This document shows positions 6,084-12,072 of a stretch of DNA of 12,072 bases, piece by piece. The DNA lies in NCBI GenBank assembly GCA_003533975.1, contig DQCL01000224.1, positions 1 through 12,072 on the forward strand, in the 5' to 3' direction. Position 1 is the first letter of the stretch; the number at the start of each line of letters is the position of its first letter. Origin of the DNA: Octadecabacter sp. Lineage in GTDB: Bacteria; Pseudomonadota; Alphaproteobacteria; Rhodobacterales; Rhodobacteraceae. A program made the position numbers and the translations under genes. The notes beneath the pieces were generated by a model, which saw nothing but the letters and a program-made list of their open reading frames with translations, did not search any database and was not told the DNA's origin.

Positions 6084-8633
6084 GTGCAGAAAGTAATCAC
6101 GCTTAAAGATATGTGCCTTGTCACCAAAACCGCGCCTATGGCGGCGGAGGTTCATGGTGGGCGCGCGAAATGCTTGCAGCGTTTGATCAGGCTGGACATG
6201 CCGGTGCCAACAACGGTGGCGCTATCGTTTGACGCTGTGCGTGCGATTGCGGGGGGTGCCGCTGCGGACTTGCCGCAAATCTTGCGCCACTTCGGGGACA
6301 ATCCGCTGTTGTCTGTCCGTCCGAGCAGCATGGACCCAGATTGGGGCGGGCCGATTGCAATCCTCAATATCGGGCTGAACGATGTTAAGCACGCTGAACT
6401 GTGTGGAAAGCTAGGTGAAGACGTCGCGACGCGGCTTTATATGCAATACATTCAGACGTTTGCCGTTGAGGTCGCACGACTTGACCCCGAAGAGTTTTAT
6501 CTGAGTGATCATCCTTCGGCGGATGCTTTGCAGGCGATGCTGCGCACTTACGAAACCGAGATGGACGCTGAGTTTCCGCAGGATGTAGGTGAACAAATCA
6601 GCGAAGTTTTGCGGTCAATGTCGCGGACATGGGAAGGCACCACAGCGCGGCTTTTGCGCCAAGCCAAGGGCGCACCTGCGGACGCTGGCCTTGGGTTGGT
6701 CGTGCAGGAGATGGTTTTGCCTTTGGGGGCGGGGATTTCCGGTTCTGGTGTGATCCAGTTCGCATCTGGCGTAACGGGCGAAGAGCAGATCAACGGGCGT
6801 TTTGTGCCACAAGCGATGCACGCCGAAGGGCTTCGGGATAGCGCTGATGCGCTGTATTTAACTTGCGACCCACGGGGGCCTTCACTTGAAGAAAACGCAC
6901 CGGAGGCGTTTCAGGAGCTTATTAAATTCGGTGCAGTCGCACGGGTTAAGCTGCGCGAGGAAATGGAGATCAAGTTCATCCTGCGTGAAGGCGTCTTGGC
7001 TATTTTGGACGGTATCCGCATTGATCGATCCAACCGCGCTGCGGTGCGGATTGCTGTTGATCTGGCGAGTTCGGGTGTGATCCCGAAAGAAGAAGCGATT
7101 ATGCGGGTGAAGCCTACGGCGTTGTCAGAATTGCTGCACCGTCAAGTGGATAGCGCTGCAGAGCGGGATTTACTTGTCACAGGTATCGCGGCAAGCCCGG
7201 GTGCAGCATCGGGACGATTGGTCTTTACTGCGGCCGAGGCTCAGGCGAGTGCCGCACGCAGTGAGGCCTGTGTGCTGGTCCGCCGCGAAACCACACCTGA
7301 AGATATCCGAGGAATGCACGCAGCTGCCGCTGTTGTGACACTGCGGGGCGGCATTACGAGCCATGCTGCGGTGATCGGTCGAGGCATTGGTTTGCCCTGC
7401 ATTGTAGGCGCCGCTGATCTGGACGTTGATGAGCGGAAGCGCATGATTTCTGGGCCGGATGGACGCATTTTCAAAGCGGGCGACATGGTGACGGTCGATG
7501 GTAGTACCGGGCAGGTGTTGGTGGGTGAACCCAAGATGTTGGAAGCCGCCCTCGATGACGCGTTCCAGACCTTGCTGACATGGGCGGATGACGTGCGTGA
7601 TATCGGCATTCGCGCAAATGCAGACACTCCGGCAGATGCGCAAACCGCGCGAAATTTTGCGGCCCAAGGGATCGGCCTGTGTCGTACGGAACATATGTTC
7701 TTTGATGGCGATCGCGTTGATTTGATGCGTGAAATGATTTTTGCCGACAGCCCCGAGGGCCGCGCCGCCGTGCTTGAACGGCTTTTGCCGCTGCAACAGT
7801 CTGATTTCGCTGAAATCTTCCAGATCATGGAAGGGCAACCTGTCTGTATTCGTCTCTTTGACCCACCGCTTCACGAATTTCTGCCTGCGGGGAAGGCGGG
7901 CATGCGCGAGCTTGCTGACCTTCTTGATGTGCCATTGGCAGAAGTTACGGCGCGTGTTGAAGACCTGACAGAATACAACCCGATGCTTGGTATGCGGGGG
8001 GTCCGGTTGGGGATTACCGTTCCTGAAATCTATGAGATGCAGGCCCGCGCAATTTTCCAAGCAACCGTTGCATGCCAAGAGCAAGGTCGCACCTTAGTGC
8101 CTGAAATCATGATACCGCTCGTGAGTGCAAAGCGTGAAGTTGAACTGGTGCAGGCCCGTATTGAGGCAGTGGCAGCTGCAGTCCATTCTGAATCTGGTGT
8201 CGCTTTCGAATTCCGTCTTGGCGTGATGGTTGAAACTCCGCGCGCTGCGCTGCGGGCAGAAGATATTGCCGAACACGCTGCGTTCCTGTCGTTCGGAACG
8301 AATGACCTCACGCAGATGACTTACGGTCTCTCTCGTGATGATGCGGGTAAGTTCATGTCCGAGTATGTGAAGCTTCAAGTCTATGAAGAAGACCCCTTCC
8401 ATACGCTTGATTTGGAAGGTGTTGGGGAACTGCTTCAGCTTGGTGCGGAACGGGGCCGAAAAGGGCGCCCGGATGTGACATTGTCCATTTGTGGTGAGCA
8501 TGGTGGCGATTCAGCTGCGATCGCATTTTGCCGCGCGCAAGGCTTTGACTACGTTTCTTGCTCTCCGTTTCGGGTGCCTGTTGCGCGGCTTTCCGCTGCA
8601 CAGCTCGCGTTGAAGGATAAAACGGGCTGGTAG
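6084..8633 (+). CDS. Pyruvate,phosphate dikinase-like protein with intact His and PEP domains but degenerate ATP-grasp
   Basis: 849 aa from GTG 6084 (start set by the Shine-Dalgarno AAAGGGGA). Overall length and order match pyruvate,phosphate dikinase: N-terminal ATP-grasp (about 1-325), swivelling phosphohistidine domain (about 365-490) and C-terminal PEP/pyruvate TIM barrel (about 500-845). The phosphohistidine motif is GGITSHAAVIGRG with His427. The barrel keeps LCRTEHMFF (Arg534), RLFDPPLHEF (Arg590), ETPRAAL (Glu717), FGTNDLTQMT (Asn740) and ICGEHGGD with the presumed acid Cys803. The ATP-grasp is altered. The usual SVR-SGARASMPGMMDT segment reads SVRPSSMDPDWGGPIAI, and the INAQGED segment is lost. 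The positions I equate with Asp321, Glu323 and Gln335 of the C. symbiosum enzyme are Glu295, Lys297 and Asp309. It may handle PEP/pyruvate phosphotransfer without ATP, or be regulatory. It lies 68 bases after glyS and is probably co-transcribed. I give no symbol because normal PPDK activity is doubtful. Confidence 0.88.
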   Translation: MQKVITLKDMCLVTKTAPMAAEVHGGRAKCLQRLIRLDMPVPTTVALSFDAVRAIAGGAAADLPQILRHFGDNPLLSVRPSSMDPDWGGPIAILNIGLNDVKHAELCGKLGEDVATRLYMQYIQTFAVEVARLDPEEFYLSDHPSADALQAMLRTYETEMDAEFPQDVGEQISEVLRSMSRTWEGTTARLLRQAKGAPADAGLGLVVQEMVLPLGAGISGSGVIQFASGVTGEEQINGRFVPQAMHAEGLRDSADALYLTCDPRGPSLEENAPEAFQELIKFGAVARVKLREEMEIKFILREGVLAILDGIRIDRSNRAAVRIAVDLASSGVIPKEEAIMRVKPTALSELLHRQVDSAAERDLLVTGIAASPGAASGRLVFTAAEAQASAARSEACVLVRRETTPEDIRGMHAAAAVVTLRGGITSHAAVIGRGIGLPCIVGAADLDVDERKRMISGPDGRIFKAGDMVTVDGSTGQVLVGEPKMLEAALDDAFQTLLTWADDVRDIGIRANADTPADAQTARNFAAQGIGLCRTEHMFFDGDRVDLMREMIFADSPEGRAAVLERLLPLQQSDFAEIFQIMEGQPVCIRLFDPPLHEFLPAGKAGMRELADLLDVPLAEVTARVEDLTEYNPMLGMRGVRLGITVPEIYEMQARAIFQATVACQEQGRTLVPEIMIPLVSAKREVELVQARIEAVAAAVHSESGVAFEFRLGVMVETPRAALRAEDIAEHAAFLSFGTNDLTQMTYGLSRDDAGKFMSEYVKLQVYEEDPFHTLDLEGVGELLQLGAERGRKGRPDVTLSICGEHGGDSAAIAFCRAQGFDYVSCSPFRVPVARLSAAQLALKDKTGW

Positions 8634-8665
8634 CGCGATCTAAGTATGACTTCGGAAAATCGAGT

Positions 8666-8685
8666 AACCGCAACATGTTGTGGTT
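8666..8685. repeat. Near-perfect 20-base palindrome 32 bases after the dikinase-like gene
   Basis: The arms AACCGCAACA and TGTTGTGGTT match at nine of ten positions, the tenth being a G-U wobble in RNA. As RNA it folds into an eight-pair stem with a CAUG loop. As DNA its symmetry fits a dimeric regulator's site. The following bases (GGTTCTTC) are only weakly T-rich, so terminator function is doubtful. It could be an mRNA 3' end stabiliser for the upstream gene or an operator for the cell-wall hydrolase gene. Confidence 0.45.
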
Positions 8686-8784
8686 GGTTCTTCAAGCTGT
8701 GCTTTAACTGCATCGGTGCGACGCGGTAGCGCAAGTGGGTAGACTCGACGGACCTGTCACATTCCCTTAAAGGCAAGGCGCTCG

Positions 8785-8809
8785 CGTGAGGCTAATCACG
8801 TTTTGTCTT
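8785..8809 (+). terminator. Candidate terminator or attenuator just before the cell-wall hydrolase gene
   Basis: CGTGA (8785-8789), a six-base loop GGCTAA, TCACG (8796-8800), then TTTTGTCTT (8801-8809). A five-pair stem followed directly by a T-rich run resembles an intrinsic terminator, though a weak one. It ends within the Shine-Dalgarno region of the next gene. It would therefore act either as the end of the dikinase-like transcript or as a leader attenuator for the hydrolase gene. No clear promoter is visible between it and 8634. Confidence 0.35.
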
Positions 8810-8819
8810 GGGGACAAAA
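8801..8819 (+). promoter_or_regulatory. Hairpin holding the hydrolase Shine-Dalgarno sequence in its loop
   Basis: TTTTGTC (8801-8807) is complementary to GACAAAA (8813-8819). The five-base loop TTGGG carries most of the Shine-Dalgarno GGGGA (8810-8814), and the ATG begins at 8820, the base after the stem. The stem is A-U rich and so would melt easily. Its left arm is the T-run of the preceding terminator-like hairpin, so the two structures share bases. Regulation of translation by folding is an inference. Confidence 0.3.
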
Positions 8820-9485
8820 ATGTCTAAGCTGTTTGGAATGAAATTTTTGGCCGTCTGCGCCATGAGCTTTGGAGTGGCCTTTGGTGCCGTGTCGGCTGCA
8901 CAGGCTGATGAAGTTTTGGCGGCGCGGTTGGGTGCGTTGTTGGGGCAGGAACGCGCTGCGATCCAGCAGGTACCTGATGCCCGTTTGGCGGCTTTGACCG
9001 CCGTTCCACCTGCATCCACACGCGACATTCCGACAGCGCCTGACATCATCACATATGACCGTGCATTCCTTGCGTCCCAGCCAACTGCATCCGGTGGCGA
9101 ACAATGGCGCTGTTTGGCTGAAGCCCTTTATTTCGAAGCGCGCGGCGAAAGCGTGCGCGGCATGTTTGCTGTTGGCGAAGTCATTATGAACCGCGTCGAT
9201 TCTTCGCGTTATCCCAACACCCTTTGCAGTGTGATCAACCAAGGCACCGGCCGCCAGTTTGCATGTCAGTTCACTTATACCTGTGACGGTGCAGCGGAAG
9301 TGATCCATGAGCAGGCTGCTTGGGCCAAGGTTGGCAAAGTCGCACGTCTGTTGATTGATGGCGCTCCGCGTCAGCTGACGGATGGTGCCACGCACTATCA
9401 TACACGGGCCGTAAACCCGCGTTGGGCACGCGTCTTTCCACGGACGGCCACAATCGGATCACACCACTTCTACCGTCAAAGCTAA
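8820..9485 (+). CDS. Exported cell-wall hydrolase, SleB/CwlJ (Hydrolase_2) family
   Basis: 221 aa from ATG 8820 (GGGG six bases upstream); an in-frame TTG at 8808 lies inside the Shine-Dalgarno and is not used. Residues 1-29 form a signal peptide (FLAVCAMSFGVAFGAVSAAQA, cleavage before Asp30, shown here only in part by its hydrophobic core). Residues 30-95 are a variable region. Residues 98-218 are the Hydrolase_2 domain: CLAEALYFEARGE with the presumed catalytic Glu101, AVGEVIMNRV, RYPNTLCSVINQG, CQFTYTCDG, TDGATHYHT and NPRWAR, closing TIGSHHFY. The family was named from spore germination enzymes but is widespread in non-sporing Alphaproteobacteria, where it is thought to cleave peptidoglycan in the periplasm, probably as a lytic transglycosylase or amidase. 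It is a single-gene unit between the dikinase-like gene and folB. Cysteines at 98, 136, 149 and 155 may form disulfides. Confidence 0.92.
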   Translation: MSKLFGMKFLAVCAMSFGVAFGAVSAAQADEVLAARLGALLGQERAAIQQVPDARLAALTAVPPASTRDIPTAPDIITYDRAFLASQPTASGGEQWRCLAEALYFEARGESVRGMFAVGEVIMNRVDSSRYPNTLCSVINQGTGRQFACQFTYTCDGAAEVIHEQAAWAKVGKVARLLIDGAPRQLTDGATHYHTRAVNPRWARVFPRTATIGSHHFYRQS

Positions 9486-9520
9486 GGCGCGTTTGGCGGC
9501 AAAGGTGCCGTAACTGGCGC

Positions 9521-9549
9521 TTGTCGCTGGCTGTCCCGCTTAGTATTCC
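9521..9549 (+). promoter_or_regulatory. Candidate promoter of the folB-folP-glmM unit
   Basis: TTGTCG (9521-9526), a spacer of exactly 17 bases, then TATTCC (9544-9549). This predicts a start near 9556 and a leader of about 20 bases before ATG 9577, with Shine-Dalgarno GGAAGGG at 9563-9569. An imperfect inverted repeat (AGTATTCC at 9542-9549, GGAAT plus ACT at 9554-9562) covers the -10 and could be a regulator site or a leader hairpin. Confidence 0.4.
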
Positions 9550-9576
9550 CATCGGAATGACTGGAAGGGTAACATT

Positions 9577-10479
9577 ATGAGCAGCGACACAAGATTGGCC
9601 TTTGCCCACCCGTCTGCGCGGGCCGAGGCCACTGCACCAAGTGGTGAGGGTGGTCTGCGCGATCGTATTTCTTTGCGCGACTACATCACCGAAGTCGAAA
9701 TAGGTGCATTCCAGCAGGAGCGCGGCCACCTGCAGCGCATAAAGTTTAATGTTGTCGTCGAAGTTGAACCGCTTACGAGTCCGATTGATGACGATGTCGA
9801 CCGTATCCTGTCTTATGATCGTGTGACTGAGGCAATTGATGCTGAGCTCGGCGCTGAACGTCTAAACCTGCTTGAAACACTGGCCGCACGTGTCGCGGAA
9901 CGCATTCTGCTCGAACCGCAAGCTCTGCGGGTTTTCGTGCGGATCGAAAAAATTGACCGCGGTCCCTATTCGCTAGGTGTTGAGATTATGCGCGAACAAG
10001 GTGGCGTTGACGGGGCCGCTGTTGAGGTCATGGATGCACCACATCCGCGCATGGTTTTTCTGACCAATGACAAAATCAATGGACCTGAACTTACGGGAAT
10101 TATCGACAGTTTGTCTGACGAAGATGTGCCTTTGATTTTTTGTGTTGGGGCAGGGGAAACACCTGCGCCGACCTCAAGCGTTGCGCAGGTGCAGCGGCGA
10201 ATTGATTTGCTGGCTATTGTGCAAAATGCGTGGGTTTTGGCGGGGCGCGACATGCGTTGCGTGGTTGTTGAAACGCGCACTGAACTAGATTGGGCAATGA
10301 AGAACGGCCAGATATGTGTTTGGGCCCCCTCCAAGATCGTGTTGGACGCCTCTGACAGCCCGGACACAAACGATGGTCTCACTTTGGCGGCGTGGTTTGC
10401 TGGCGAATTACAGGCGTCTGAGTTGGTGGTCGCTGGCGCCGATGTTCCGATCTGCGATGTTCCGGTTCGTATCCTCTGA
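9577..10479 (+). CDS. folB: Dihydroneopterin aldolase fused to a C-terminal amino-acid-kinase-like domain
   Basis: 300 aa, about 2.5 times the usual 120-residue FolB. After a 26-residue leader, residues 28-140 match dihydroneopterin aldolase, which splits 7,8-dihydroneopterin to 6-hydroxymethyl-7,8-dihydropterin and glycolaldehyde in folate synthesis. Active-site positions are present: Glu48 (GAFQQERG), Tyr80 (ILSYDRV), Glu100 (LNLLETLAARVA) and Lys125 (RIEKIDRGPYSLGVEIMRE). Residues 155-300 are a second domain. Its end, CVWAPSKIVLDASDSPDTND followed by GLTLAAWFAGELQASELVVA, recalls the SWDVTSDSLAAWLA block of amino-acid/uridylate-kinase-fold proteins, including those linked to methanopterin synthesis. 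The glycine-rich N-terminal nucleotide loop of that fold is not evident, so kinase activity is unlikely. Start ATG 9577 has GGAAGGG seven bases upstream. The stop TGA shares one base with the folP ATG, coupling the next step of the pathway. Confidence 0.9.
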   Translation: MSSDTRLAFAHPSARAEATAPSGEGGLRDRISLRDYITEVEIGAFQQERGHLQRIKFNVVVEVEPLTSPIDDDVDRILSYDRVTEAIDAELGAERLNLLETLAARVAERILLEPQALRVFVRIEKIDRGPYSLGVEIMREQGGVDGAAVEVMDAPHPRMVFLTNDKINGPELTGIIDSLSDEDVPLIFCVGAGETPAPTSSVAQVQRRIDLLAIVQNAWVLAGRDMRCVVVETRTELDWAMKNGQICVWAPSKIVLDASDSPDTNDGLTLAAWFAGELQASELVVAGADVPICDVPVRIL

Positions 10480-11474
10480 TGGCTTATTATCGCCCCGTCG
10501 CAATGTCCGACCCTCACCGCCCGAAGGCCGCACTACCCCTTGCGGGCGGCTGGTGCTGGTTCAGCCATGTTGAACGTATGGAACGCGGGCGTACTGGCGA
10601 GCTGGTCCCCGTGGCAGAAGTGCCCGACGACGTGCTTTCGCGCCTTACTGCGCCACGTGCACCAATCGCAGGGCTGGATCTGAGCACACCGCGCGTGATG
10701 AGCATTCTAAATGTCACGCCAGACAGCTTTTCTGATGGGGGTTTGTTTAACGCCCCCGAAGCCGCCCTCGCGAAGGCCCGCGCGATGGTCGCAAATGGCG
10801 CTGACATCATTGATATCGGTGGCGAAAGCACGCGCCCTGGGGCCGTGGCCGTCGATGTTGGTGAAGAAATAGAACGCACAGCGCCCGTTATCGCCGCGAT
10901 GCGGGCAGGACGTGACGTTGCAATATCAATCGATACGCGAAAAGCAGCTGTTGCACAGGCCGCGCTGGATGCAGGTGCGTCGCTTGTGAATGATGTGGCG
11001 GCCTTCACATTCGACCCTGATATGGCCCGCGTAACAGCCAAGGCGCGCGTGCCGTGTTGCCTGATGCACGCCCAAGGCGACCCCGCCACGATGCAGGATG
11101 ACCCGACTTACGTTGATGTTACGCTAGATGTTTACGACTTTTTGAACGCACGGATTCAAGCGGCAGAAGCGGCAGGAATTCGCCGTGATCAGATTGTCAT
11201 CGATCCCGGTATCGGGTTTGGGAAAACCCAAGAGCATAATCTCACGCTGTTAAAGAATTTGTCTATTTTTCATGGACTTGGCTGCGCAATTTTACTTGGC
11301 GCCTCGCGTAAGCGCTTTATCGGAACGATTGGCCAAGCACCTGATGCGATTGACCGCTTGGGTGGGTCCGTCGCAATTGCGCTTCATGGGCTTTCGCAGG
11401 GTGTGCAACTGCTACGTGTCCATGATACGTTGCCAACAAAACAGGCGATACGGCTTTATATGGCTGTTAAGTAA
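10479..11474 (+). CDS. folP: Dihydropteroate synthase with alphaproteobacterial N-terminal extension
   Basis: 331 aa; typical DHPS is 270-285. It joins 6-hydroxymethyl-dihydropterin diphosphate to p-aminobenzoate, giving dihydropteroate, and is the sulfonamide target. Residues 1-68 are an extra N-terminal segment ([12 protein letters not shown], then [17 protein letters not shown]). The TIM-barrel core has every family motif: [15 protein letters not shown] (74-88), [16 protein letters not shown] (107-122), ISIDTRKA (149-156), LVNDVAAF (169-176), [11 protein letters not shown] (196-206), DPGIGFGKT (242-250), GASRKRFIG (274-282, Lys278) and RVHD (313-316). The ATG at 10479 overlaps the folB stop (TGATG) and has no strong Shine-Dalgarno, as expected for coupled translation; ATG 10503 is a less likely alternative. 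FolB and FolP act close together in the pathway. Confidence 0.96.
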   Translation: MAYYRPVAMSDPHRPKAALPLAGGWCWFSHVERMERGRTGELVPVAEVPDDVLSRLTAPRAPIAGLDLSTPRVMSILNVTPDSFSDGGLFNAPEAALAKARAMVANGADIIDIGGESTRPGAVAVDVGEEIERTAPVIAAMRAGRDVAISIDTRKAAVAQAALDAGASLVNDVAAFTFDPDMARVTAKARVPCCLMHAQGDPATMQDDPTYVDVTLDVYDFLNARIQAAEAAGIRRDQIVIDPGIGFGKTQEHNLTLLKNLSIFHGLGCAILLGASRKRFIGTIGQAPDAIDRLGGSVAIALHGLSQGVQLLRVHDTLPTKQAIRLYMAVK

Positions 11475-11502
11475 GCATAATTATTTTTCGAGTGGGACCA
11501 AC

Positions 11503-12072
11503 ATGGCACGTAAATTTTTCGGAACCGATGGCGTTCGCGGGACGGCAAACAAATACCCTATGACGGCTGAAATGGCACTGAAGATTGGTGCCGCAGCTGG
11601 GCGGTATTTCCGAAATGACGGGTCCAACGGGCACCGTGTTGTGATCGGTAAGGACACGCGGCTTTCTGGGTATATGTTTGAGTCCGCACTGACGGCTGGG
11701 CTGACAAGCACCGGCATGAATGTGCTGCTCCTCGGGCCGATCCCAACACCTGGCGTTGGGCTTTTAACCACATCCATGCGTGCGGATCTGGGCATTATGA
11801 TTTCTGCGAGCCACAACCCTGCGATCGACAACGGAATTAAGCTGTTTGGGCCTGATGGGTTTAAGCTTTCTGATGAGGCCGAGCTGGAAATTGAGCGCTT
11901 GTTGGAAGGCGAGATTGAATTGGCGCAAGCGATCAATGTCGGACGTGCAAAACGCATTGATGACGGGCGTTTTCGTTATGCCGAGCGCCTGAAAGGAACA
12001 TTTCCGCAAGGTATGCGTTTGGACGGCATCAAGGTCGTGATCGATTGCGCCAATGGCGCGGCCCACCGTGTC
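11503..12072 (+). CDS. glmM: Phosphoglucosamine mutase, N-terminal part (runs off the window)
   Basis: The first 190 codons of a protein whose family is about 445 aa; the frame is open to the last base. GlmM converts glucosamine-6-phosphate to glucosamine-1-phosphate in the cytoplasm, feeding UDP-GlcNAc for peptidoglycan and lipopolysaccharide. Visible motifs are [13 protein letters not shown] (4-16), [18 protein letters not shown] (46-63), [12 protein letters not shown] and the phosphoserine loop [20 protein letters not shown] with the phosphorylated Ser103. The Mg-binding DGDGDR loop and the sugar-binding C-terminal half lie beyond the window. The start ATG 11503 has GGGA at 11494-11497. 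Only 28 bases separate it from folP and no terminator is seen, so it probably belongs to the same transcript. Confidence 0.95.
   Translation, partial: MARKFFGTDGVRGTANKYPMTAEMALKIGAAAGRYFRNDGSNGHRVVIGKDTRLSGYMFESALTAGLTSTGMNVLLLGPIPTPGVGLLTTSMRADLGIMISASHNPAIDNGIKLFGPDGFKLSDEAELEIERLLEGEIELAQAINVGRAKRIDDGRFRYAERLKGTFPQGMRLDGIKVVIDCANGAAHRV

Noticed and set aside
7170..8084. 304-codon open frame on the minus strand within the dikinase-like gene
   Set aside because: It lies fully antisense to a strongly recognised coding region, has no family resemblance, and is rich in Arg/His/Cys as expected for a shadow frame.
8549..8776. 75-codon minus-strand open frame spanning the dikinase-like 3' end and intergenic region
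   Set aside because: No Shine-Dalgarno or motif, and half of it is antisense to coding sequence.
8700..8790. tRNA-like look of the stretch with GCGGTAGCGCAAGTGGGTAGA
   Set aside because: No acceptor stem, anticodon arm or T-arm (GGTTCGAATCC-type) could be placed around it.
9497..9510. Hairpin CGGCA-AAGG-TGCCG after the hydrolase stop as a terminator
   Set aside because: Only five pairs and followed by TAACTGG with no T-run.

Overview
The window looks like a chromosomal housekeeping segment from a marine alphaproteobacterium, most likely Rhodobacterales (Roseobacter group). Reasons: moderate-to-high GC by eye, a glyQ / small membrane protein / glyS arrangement, a long N-terminal extension on FolP of alphaproteobacterial type, and a folB-folP-glmM block. 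Genus is not resolvable by eye. I see no tRNA, rRNA, CRISPR array, IS element or prophage gene. Genes are packed tightly and no gene-free stretch exceeds about 210 bases.

Layout. (1) 1-333: 3' end of a thiamine-diphosphate enzyme of the acetolactate synthase superfamily, converging with (2) 336-2108 on the minus strand: an exported protein with a SPOR-like region, a peptidoglycan-binding domain and a trypsin-like domain in which all three catalytic residues appear replaced. (3) 2109-2314: divergent intergenic region with a plus-strand intrinsic terminator and a good promoter for the next operon. (4) 2315-8633: glyQ, a DUF6446-like single-pass membrane protein, glyS, then a pyruvate,phosphate dikinase-like protein. 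The first three are translationally coupled (4-base overlap, then a zero-base gap). GlyQ and GlyS form the heterotetrameric glycyl-tRNA synthetase. The dikinase-like protein keeps its phosphohistidine and PEP/pyruvate domains, but its ATP-grasp domain has lost key residues. (5) 8634-8819: a palindrome and nested hairpins leading into (6) 8820-9485, an exported SleB/CwlJ-type cell-wall hydrolase. (7) 9521-12072: promoter, then folB, folP and the start of glmM. FolB carries an extra C-terminal domain resembling part of an amino-acid-kinase fold.

Functional themes are translation (glycyl-tRNA charging), folate synthesis (FolB then FolP), envelope precursor supply (GlmM) and envelope maintenance (SleB-type hydrolase, SPOR/PG-binding protein). 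The most unusual content is three proteins in which a known enzyme fold appears to have been disarmed or appended: the dikinase with a degenerate ATP-grasp, the triad-less protease, and the FolB fusion. The membrane protein wedged between the two GlyRS subunit genes is also unexplained. All family assignments come from reading motifs; no database search was possible.
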